DNA from: Orobanche coerulescens
Lineage: Eukaryota > Streptophyta > Magnoliopsida > Lamiales > Orobanchaceae
NCBI GenBank assembly: GCA_033398695.1
Contig: CM065815.1
Location: 141,405,001-141,469,000 of the forward strand
Length of the DNA stretch: 64,000 bases
Direction: 5' to 3'
Shown: positions 55,040 to 64,000 of the stretch, one piece after another
Layout: each line of letters starts with the position of its first letter
How positions within the stretch are numbered: position 1 is the first letter of the stretch
The notes under the pieces: model-generated
Databases searched by the model: none
Told to the model about the DNA's origin: nothing
Seen by the model: the letters and a program-made list of their open reading frames with translations, nothing else
Translations under genes and position numbers: made by a program

Positions 55040-55995
55040 TGTAACACCCCCAGATTTAACCGGAAATATTACAGCGCCGTGGGCCCCGAGATGGAACCCA
55101 CAAGGCTAAAAGAAATTTTCACAAACATTTACAAATGCCCGAGAGGCCAACGACGGTAATGTCTTTAAAAATTCACAAAGACTTATAAAATCCATTTATC
55201 AAAAACCGTCGTAAAACTCATTTGAAATCGCAAGGCCAAATAGCCGATACTCGAAAGTTTAGAAAACGATTTCCAAAGTAACCTCAGTTACCAGATACCA
55301 AAAGTGCATCTCAAAATACTCACGCAGCGGAAAAAGACCAACCAGAACGATACTCTAGCAGCAGAAAACAAGAACCAAACAAGAAGCTCAATGTACAGAA
55401 CATGTCCTAGCCAGTATCCTCCGGGAAGCTCATCTCTTCACGACCGCTACAAGCTCGATACTCCGAGAACCTAAAAAGAAATCCCACGGGGTCACCATAA
55501 TATCCAACAATGATAACCGTCACATCACATTAATAATAACATACCAATGAGAATACAACATAAGAATACGACCAACGTAATCTTTACTTACTCAAGAAAT
55601 TCTCATCAGAATAACCATTATCACATTTCACATCCTGTACTCAATTAACCAATAAACTCGAACATAATATCTGTATTGTACCTCAAACAATACTCAAGAT
55701 CCTCAAACTATCGAACCAACTCACGATACGTAAATCTACCATATCGGCCAATACGATCCATCGAATAATATCAACAAATCCCAAGACGGTAACCGATTGT
55801 CCACCAAAGACAAGACCAAAGAAAATATGGAACATACCTCGAGATATGATGTGCCACGATAATCATATCGGTCTAATCCGAGATCGAACAATGCAATACG
55901 GACAAGGCCCTAACACAAGACCTACAAATGCATACTCATATGACCACGTCAATATGATCACAGCAATAACAATCATGTATACTCAATGGAAATCC

Positions 55996-56310
55996 GACGA
56001 TCCAGCGCCCTTAGCATAGATCCCTTTGTTAATCCTATCAGATCAACATAAGGTGGATAACTAACAATACACATGTGAACAACAACACATGACAAAATCA
56101 ATGATGCGAATTCACAAGATTCCATCAACACAATACTGGTAATCCAACGATCCAGCGCCCTCAGCATAGATCCCCATGATGATCCCGTCGAACCAACGCA
56201 TGGTGGAAAACCTGTCCAACGATCCAGCGCCCTCAGCATAGATCCCCATGATGATCCCGTCGAACCAACGCATGGTGGACATTCGATCCAGCGCCCTCAG
56301 CATAGATCCT
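55996..56310 (-). repeat. Minisatellite in LTR D
   Basis: The same roughly 70-bp units as at 49936-50250, nearly unchanged. Confidence 0.75.
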
Positions 56311-57132
56311 CATAATCCCATCGGATTATTTACACAACATAAACAACACAATATGCATACACATATGCAAATCAACACGTTCATCAACATGAACAACATA
56401 ACATGCACGACAACATGACAATATACCAGGACTACTTCATGTTCAACAACATGAAAGAAAATGTACGAGACCAAAATAAATAACACTAAACCATAATCAA
56501 TATGGAATTTTTTTGCCCCGAGTCCTTCGGGAGCAACCTCAATGTCCAAATCATCACCGACGATTATCCTCAATGTTCGGCGATCCACACGTACACTGAA
56601 CTATAGATACTCATATCCTCGTCTTTACCATAATGTAACCTCGTTACTCGAACATACCGATAACTGAGATAAAGCATATACATTATGATTTACCTCCCGA
56701 ATCGAAAGAACGATATGTGATCCGAATACCTGAGTTCACAATAATAATCATCGCTATATGCATTATAAACGAAATGAAATCAAACCATTCATTAAATATT
56801 ATAACCGAGTAAGTAATAACGCCTCGATACCGATACCACGAAGTCATTGCCGAACACATTGCCTTTATCTACGAGCTCCTCAGCCTCGATCAAACGCAAT
56901 ACAATGGACATACTCGAACACGACCGCAATATCCGGTTATAATCACCGATCAATAATCTCAACCTATCGAAGAAACCAAATAACACATATCCGATAACGG
57001 TCAACAACTAAGAAAACTAACCAATCGAACTCAACGGTTCAACACAACCTCGAATAAACACAGTCAGAACCAACCAAGTCAAACCATTACGAATTCCTAA
57101 TCAAAACACAAAAATACTGCACTGTCTGCCTA

Positions 57133-57219
57133 CTTAGCGCACGTTAATCACCTAACGTAGCGTGCGCTAAGTTGCTCCCGTTAGCGCGCGCTAGGCAGTA
57201 AACGTAGCGTGCGCTAATG
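57133..57219 (-). repeat. Second palindrome array, LTR D
   Basis: Four palindromes, with the inter-motif sequence GGCAGTAAACG intact as in LTRs A and B. Confidence 0.83.
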
Positions 57220-57944
57220 CTGTGCAGTGGCATGCATTTCAAGCATCGTCTAACACTTCCATCATGACAATGATCAACTCATCTCGAGATTAAGGATTTC
57301 ATAACAATCATGACATATAATTTAATAGCTCTTCAAGAACACGAATTATCCAAATTCACGTTCATGATCCATAAAATGATAAAATCCGATGTGTTCTAAC
57401 ATCTAAAAATCCTTATTCATCATGTTCTTCGACATACAATTCATATAACTTCAAGAATCACAGTAGCATCACCATAATCGTTACCATACGAAGTAACCAA
57501 CGACAAAACATCAAAAATCCGAATTGAAGAAGGAATTACATCAACTTATATCTTGAATTCCTTCCATCACCATACGAAACATATCAATACTCATATATTG
57601 ATAACAACACTAACTTAGTACGGTAATCCAACTCGTTGTCATGCTCATCAACTTGTTTATATGATAATCATCAACTCAAGAACATCATATACAATCCAAA
57701 ACGAAATCTCAAAGTGAAGAGTAATTACCTTTTTTGAAGGAAAGGATTGATTTCCAAGAATCACCAATGATTTCAAGAACAAAGCTTTACTCCATGATTT
57801 CCATCTTTAATCTTGTTAAAGAGGATCATCCCTCAGTGTTTAGGAACTCCAAATGTTCTCACAAGGTTGTCTCTATCGGGTGAAAGGAAAGAAATGGACG
57901 AAATGTTTCATGACACCCGTTTGTCCCTTTATATAGAATGCACC

Positions 57945-58443
57945 ATAGCGTGCGCTAAACCCTTATGTTTAGCGTGCGCTAGCCTTAGCGTGAGCTAACT
58001 GACTTTGTTAGCGTGCGCTATCGCAGTCCAGAGGCTACTGTCTTGCTTCGTAAACTAACTTACGTACGTAATGCCCATGCATTAACGTACGTAAAACATC
58101 CTGCTTAGCGTACGCAAGTCATTTATCTTAGCGTGCGCTATCCGAAGTTGACTTGCTACAGTGTTCACCTACCACTCGCCCCCACATTCCGACAGCATCT
58201 GGCAAGGATAAGATTCCTTGTTGACTGATACATAGTTAGCGTGCGCTAAGCCTAATATATTAGCGTGCGCTAATACTTCAGGACAACAACCGTTGACTTA
58301 CCAGAACGTGCGCCGAAAGCAGCCGGGTCCACACGCAGATTCCTTCCGATATGTCTGCACTAGCGTACGCTAACCTATAAACGTAGCGTGCGCTAATCCT
58401 GCACGATAGCGTGCGTTATGCATGAATATCAGCGTGCGCTAAT
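57945..58443 (-). repeat. Main palindrome array, LTR D
   Basis: About 15 palindromes in the order of LTR C. Members damaged in LTR C are intact here, for example CTTAGCGTACGCAAG near 58105 and CAGCGTGCGCTAA near 58431. Confidence 0.88.
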
Positions 58444-58749
58444 AAGGCTATACTTAGCCATTTTCCACAGTTCTTGTCCAACGTCTCGACATACCAAAAA
58501 CGAACATAAGACACACTGAACACAAACACTGAATCCAATAATATCATCATACGATATACCCGATATCAAAAGTACGACAACCTGATACACAATATCCTCA
58601 AATGTAATTGTCGACCAAATACGACAATTATACCGATACTGATATCTCGGTCCTTTATTTATTTTATCTCTCTGCATGCATTCCACGCTGCACAATATAA
58701 CTCGGATAAAATAATATTAAACATCGATAGTAGAAATTAGGATATTACA

Positions 58750-61092
58750 TTCTACACCTTAAAATAAGTTTCGTCTCGAAACTTGCAATCCATCATAAAA
58801 CGAACAAACATACCGTTCAACTCAAAATATCCCAAAACCATCACGACAACGATTAATCATCATCATTACCGAATATCGAAAGAGCATACTTACAAGTATG
58901 CGGTCGACGATCTCTGAGATACTAGCAAGCGATCTCAGCATGCGGTCTCAATACGCTTACGATCACAATTCCACGAGTCTCAACAAAATATATCATCTTC
59001 GGATCAAACAATGCACGAATCAAATCCTGTCTGACTTATTACATAATCAAGTCTCAATTCTGATAACACGTCTAATATCCGCTGTTTCTGTGAAACAACT
59101 GCTCACTACAATGGCAACGAATCCCGAAACATCGATAGACAATCTGAACGCTCAGATGATCACCAAAAATGATCAACTAATAAATCAACCGAATTTATCA
59201 TCAACATGATAAATTTCCAATATGACCAACCAGAGGTCAAAACACAATCGAGAATATCATCAACGTGATAAACTCCAATATTACCAATGAACGATCAACG
59301 AAAATCGAGAATACCTTCACACGGTAAACTCCAACACGATCAACACAGAACCACAGAAACAGATATATGAAAGAATAACATTCTCAAAACGTCAAATCAA
59401 TCACGCTCCGTAGATCTCAATAAACATACCCAACTGGCGAACAATTCCCTCGGCATACGAACAACGAGTCGCAAATCGACGAACATACCAATTCATACAA
59501 GGAGTGGGAACGACCACTCAATATCCAAAACAACCAGCATGGGGTCACCATCCCCATATTTACACTTACAAAGAAATCATTCAAAGATCACTATGGTAAG
59601 ATTACGCTACTACCGCACCAATGGAATCACGTAGCACCTATGTCCCGGTTTTACAAAGTCCAAAGTTCCAAAAATTACATCTGTACCGATTCTACAAAAC
59701 GCAAAGATAATTCTCTTGGTCGATCAATCCATTGATCACCCATGGATAGCCAATCTACCATACTAAACTTGAATCTCTTTCATCGTACCATACGATGTAC
59801 CATCCGATTCGTGAGTCTCATTCGAACTTTACCACGATATGCATTATGCACTAAATGCGTATGTACCTCGATCACATTTTCAAAACCAGTTTGAAATCAT
59901 ATATTCTTGTCACGAAGACAATTTTCGAAAGTTCTTTCAAAAATTTCAAAACTAAAAACATAAATTTTGGTAAGATCACAAAGTCAATTTTCGAAAAATT
60001 AACTTGGCTCGATGGTGCCAAGTATTTGATAACAATTTCCTTCGAATCCACACGATCGAGTTCCAAAATCTCAATATATATATTCCGACTAAACTCCTTT
60101 TCCACACATGACTCGTATCGTCAACCATTTACCCATCCTGGATCACCTCAAATATGATATGACAAAACGTTAAAACGAATCAACAAATCAAACACGACGA
60201 AAGACTTCCCGAGAAATTCCATTTGAACAAGTAAACAAAAGCCTCGAAACGCGGAAATAACATAGGTAAACGATTGGTAAAATATTTTACAAATCTCGGG
60301 AGTTTTAAGAAAACAGAAAAGCCGTTAGAAACATTAGGGTCTCAGCCCGTATCTCGTTCCGCATTACAAAAAGTTTAAAAATAGAAAACCCCTTTCGGAC
60401 CCCAAGTCCTGGGTTATAAAACCATTTCAAAATCGATTGGATCTCGACCCAAAATCATTTTCCATAAAACATCCGTAAAACATTCATTTTGAAAGGTATC
60501 ATTTTCAAATGCTCAAAAGCAGTTCATATATATCACAAAATGAACTAACATGACTACATGTTCTTCTCGACAATCCATAGTCCTTCTCCCGAATACACAA
60601 TTCCGTTCCAATATCTAGCTGATATACTGATTTCCAAAATCATGACTTCTCAAGATCATCAATCCTATCCCAACTCTGTCACCTTATATTGAAATGCACA
60701 ATATCTGCTGAATCTCAAAACATATCAACTTAGAACGGCAGTAAATCTCAATGAAATTCAAAATCCGAATACTTACAGATCGTGAAGTCGACGATTCCCG
60801 TGATCTTGGCACATGTCTAGACTCAAGAAAATACTCGACATGTATTTTCAAAACTCACGTTTGCAAACTCGGTGCAACTCAAGTACACAATATATCACGT
60901 AAACACCATTTGGAAAAGTTATAACAAGCCCAGTACGATACTGGCAAATCCGATAACGCACAAGCCTGAGTGAACAACAAAGACTCACGGCTCTAGTATT
61001 TGTCAATCGACAACTCGAATGACGCGACAAAAACACGACCCAACTCGACCCAAATGCCTAGGTTTTCTCAACCTAAGCTCCGATACCATATT
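58750..61092 (-). other. LARD internal region, second unit
   Basis: This 2343-bp region is a near-copy of 52680-55039. A primer site (TGGTATCGGAGCTTAGG on the - strand) lies at 61072-61088. The hairpin ladder is at 59150-59345. Many CAG/CTG differences lie at 58735-59100, 59700-59830 and 60765-60870. No protein domain recognised. Confidence 0.77.
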
Positions 61093-64000
61093 CGTAACAC
61101 CCTGCATTTAACCGGAAATATTACAGCGCCGTGGGCCCCGAGATGGAACCCACAAGGCTAAAAGAAATTTTCACAAACATTTACAAATGCCCGAGAGGCC
61201 AACGACGGTAATGTCTTTAAAAATTCACAAAGACTTATAAAATCCATTTATCAAAAACCGTCGTAAAACTCATTTGAAATCGCAAGGCCAAATAGCCGAT
61301 ACTCGAAAGTTTAGAAAACGATTTCCAAAGTAACCTCAGTTACCAGATACCAAAAGTGCATCTCAAAATACTCACGCAGCGGAAAAAGACCAACCAGAAC
61401 GATACTCTAGCAGCAGAAAACAAGAACCAAACAAGAAGCTCAATGTACAGAACATGTCCTAGCCAGTATCCTCCGGGAAGCTCATCTCTTCACGACTGCT
61501 ACAAGCTCGATACTCCGAGAACCTAAAAAGAAATCCCACGACGGGGTCAGCCATAATATCCAACAATGATAACCGTCACATCACATTAATAATAACATAC
61601 CAATGAGAATACAACATAAGAATACGACCAACGTAATCTTTACTTACTCAAGAAATTCTCATCAGAATAACCATTATCACATTTCACATCCTGTACTCAA
61701 TTAACCAATAAACTCGAACATAATATCTGTATTGTACCTCAAACAATACTCAAGATCCTCAAACTATCAGAACCAACTCACGATACAGAAATCTACCATA
61801 TCTGACCAATACGATCCATCGAATAATATCAACAAATCCCAAGACGGTAACCGATTGTCCACCAAAGACAAGACCAAAGAAAATATGGAACATACCTCGA
61901 GATATGATGTGCCACGATAATCATATCAGTCTAATCCGAGATCATAACAATGCAATACGGACAAGGCCCTAACACAAGACCTACAAATGCATACTCATAT
62001 GACCACGTCAATATGATCACAAAGAATAACAATCATGTATACTCAATGGAAATCCGACGATCCAGCGCCCTTAGCATAGATCCCTTTGTTAATCCTATAA
62101 GATCAACATAAGGTGGATAACTAACAATACACATGTGAACAACAACACATGACAAAATCAATGATGCGAATTCACAAGATTCCATCAACACAATACTGGT
62201 AATCCAACGATCCAGCGCCCTCAAAGATAGATCCCCATGATGATCCCGTCGAACCAACGCATGGTGGAAAACACATCCCAACGATCCGGCGCCCTCGGAT
62301 AGATCCCCATGATGATCCCGTCGAACCAACGCATGGTGGACATTCGATCCAGCGCCCTCAGCATAGATCCTCATAATCCCATCGGATTATTTACACAACA
62401 TAAACAACACAATATGCATACACATATGCAAATCAACACGTTCATCAACATGAACAACATAACATGCACGACAACATGACAATATACCAGGACTACTTCA
62501 TGTTCAACAACATGAAAGAAAATGTACGAGACCAAAATAAATAACACTAAACCATAATCAATATGGAATTTTTTTGCCCCGAGTCCTTCGGGAGCAACCT
62601 CAATGTCCAAATCATCACCGACGATTATCCTCAATGTTCGGCGATCCACACGTACAATCGAACTATAGATACTCATATCCTCGTCTTTACCATAATGTAA
62701 CCTCGTTACTCGAACATACCGATAATCGAGATAAAGCATATACATTATGATTTACCTCCCGAATCGAAAGAACGATATGTGATCCGAATACCGAGTTCAC
62801 AATAATAATCATCGCTATAAGCATTATAAACGAAATGAAAAAGAAACAAATCATTAAATATTATAACTGAGTAAGAAATAACATGCATCGATACATAAAA
62901 CACGAAGCTGAATCAGAAAACATTGCCTTTATCAACGAGCTCCTCAGCCTCGAACAAACTCAAAACAATGCACATACTCGAACACGACCGCAATATCCGG
63001 TTATAATCACCGATCAATAATCTCAACCTATCGAAGAAACCAAATAACACATATCCGATAACGGTCAACAACTAAGAAAACTAACCAATCGAACTCAACG
63101 TTTCAACACAACCTCGAATAAACACAATAGAACCAACCAAGTCAAACCATTACGAATTCCTAATCAAAACACAAAAATATCGCATCGTCGCCTACTTAGC
63201 GCACGTTAATCACCTAACGTAGCGTGCGCTAAGTTGCTCCGTTAGCGCGCGCTAGGCAAGAACGAAGCGTGCGCTAATCTTTGTGCGGATGGCATGCATT
63301 TCAAGCATCGTCTAACACTTCCATCATGACAATGATCAACTCATCTCGAGATTAAGGATTTCATAACAATCATGACATATAATTTAATAGCTCTTCAAGA
63401 ACACGAATTATCCAAATTCACGTTCATGATCCATAAAATGATAAAATCCGATGTGTTCTAACATCTAAAAATCCTTATTCATCATGTTCTTCGACATACA
63501 ATTCATATAACTTCAAGAATCAAAGTAGCATCACCATAATCGTTACCATACGAAGTAACCAACGACAAAACATCAAAAATCCGAATTGAAGAAGGGAATT
63601 ACATCAACATATATCTTGAATTCCATCCAAAACCATACGAAACATATCAATACTCATATATTGATAACAACACTAACTTAGTACGGTAATCCAACTCGTT
63701 GTCATGCTCATCAACTTGTTTATATGATAATCATCAACTCAAGAACATCATATACAATCCAAAACGAAATCTCAAAGTGAAGAGTAATTACCTTTTTTGA
63801 AGGAAAGGATTGATTTCCAAGAATCACCAATGATTTCAAGAACAAAGCTTTACTCCATGATTTCCATCTTTAATCTTGTTAAAGAGGATCATCCCTCAGT
63901 GTTTAGGAACTCCAAATGTTCTCACAAGGTTGTCTCTATCGGGTGAAAGGAAAGAAATGGACGAAATGTTTCATGACACCCGTTTGTCCCTTTATATAGA
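61093..64000 (-). repeat. LTR E of tandem array, cut by window end
   Basis: It matches LTRs C and D from their GTTACA end to the TATA element, where the window stops. The terminal base reads CGTAACACC rather than TGTAACACC, because a CTG at the junction appears as CG. The main palindrome array would lie beyond the window. CAG/CTG discrepancies are dense at 62220-62300, 62650-62960 and 63170-63290. Confidence 0.85.
63195..63280 (-). repeat. Second palindrome array, LTR E
   Basis: Four palindromes as in the other LTRs. The last reads GAAGCGTGCGCTAA where others have GTAGCGTGCGCTAA. Confidence 0.8.

Larger units (their letters stand above)
55040..58749 (-). repeat. LTR D of tandem array (shared)
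   Basis: This 3710-bp LTR lies between the two internal regions. On the - strand it is the 3' LTR of the right unit and the 5' LTR of the left unit. Main palindrome array 57945-58443, second array 57133-57219, minisatellite 55996-56310. CAG/CTG discrepancies cluster at 55480-55890 and 56686-56850. Confidence 0.88.
48973..64000 (-). mobile_element. Tandem LARD array (LTR-int-LTR-int-LTR)
   Basis: Three LTRs (C, D, E) alternate with two internal regions, all on the - strand and all very similar. Neighbouring units share an LTR. This arrangement comes from unequal recombination between LTRs rather than from separate insertions. The array continues past the window end, so the right flank and target duplication cannot be seen; the left flank is CGGAT (48968-48972). 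It is a related but distinct subfamily from LARD-1. Confidence 0.88.

Overview
The window looks like intergenic, repeat-dense nuclear DNA of a flowering plant, probably a eudicot. It is AT-rich and packed with nested plant retrotransposons: two clear Ty1-copia elements (one of Sirevirus type), long-LTR Ty3-gypsy relatives, a plant L1 LINE with a terminal RNase H, a hAT transposon and a MITE. I found no convincing host gene, tRNA, rRNA or CRISPR array. Almost every coding stretch belongs to a mobile element, and every one I examined is broken by stops or frameshifts.

Layout. Positions 1-36735 are one old Ty1-copia element ('copia-1', + strand) split by later insertions. Its 5' LTR (1-405 and 3715-4121) carries a 3.3 kb gypsy-type solo LTR (406-3714, target duplication ATAAA). 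Its gag zinc knuckle is cut by a non-autonomous gypsy element with long LTRs ('LARD-1', 6283-16729, - strand), and one LTR of LARD-1 contains a 1.1 kb MITE (14375-15512). The pol region continues at 16730-19919. The 3' LTR (19996-20620 and 36280-36735) is split by a Sirevirus-like copia (20621-36274, - strand, duplication TGGAT). That Sirevirus has an extra env-like-position ORF, and a hAT transposon (26178-29586, duplication GCTGTAGC) sits just before its pol stop codon. A 5'-truncated L1 LINE follows (37348-42007, 12-bp duplication), then about 2.7 kb of non-coding AT-rich DNA. Next come the remains of a third copia LTR (about 44700-45563), a forward gypsy/LARD relative with an integrase scrap (45564-48972), and a tandem LARD array of form LTR-internal-LTR-internal-LTR (48973 to the window end, - strand).

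Most interesting signal. The gypsy/LARD LTRs carry dense arrays of a 14-bp near-perfect palindrome (core TTAGCG-YR-CGCTAA, with TTACGTACGTAA-type variants). The main array lies directly upstream of the TATA box, and a smaller array lies further downstream. The solo LTR at 406 has an array at the place matching the smaller one, but built from a different palindrome (GTGCCGCGGCAC). The unrelated copia LTR at about 44790 has two copies of the TTAGCG palindrome just upstream of its own TATA box. This suggests a cis-regulatory module used by two superfamilies and re-coded between subfamilies.

A second signal is technical. Near-identical repeat copies disagree mainly at CAG/CTG sites, in patches. 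This suggests systematic consensus errors, possibly linked to CHG methylation, so indels and some 'divergence' in those patches should not be read as biology.
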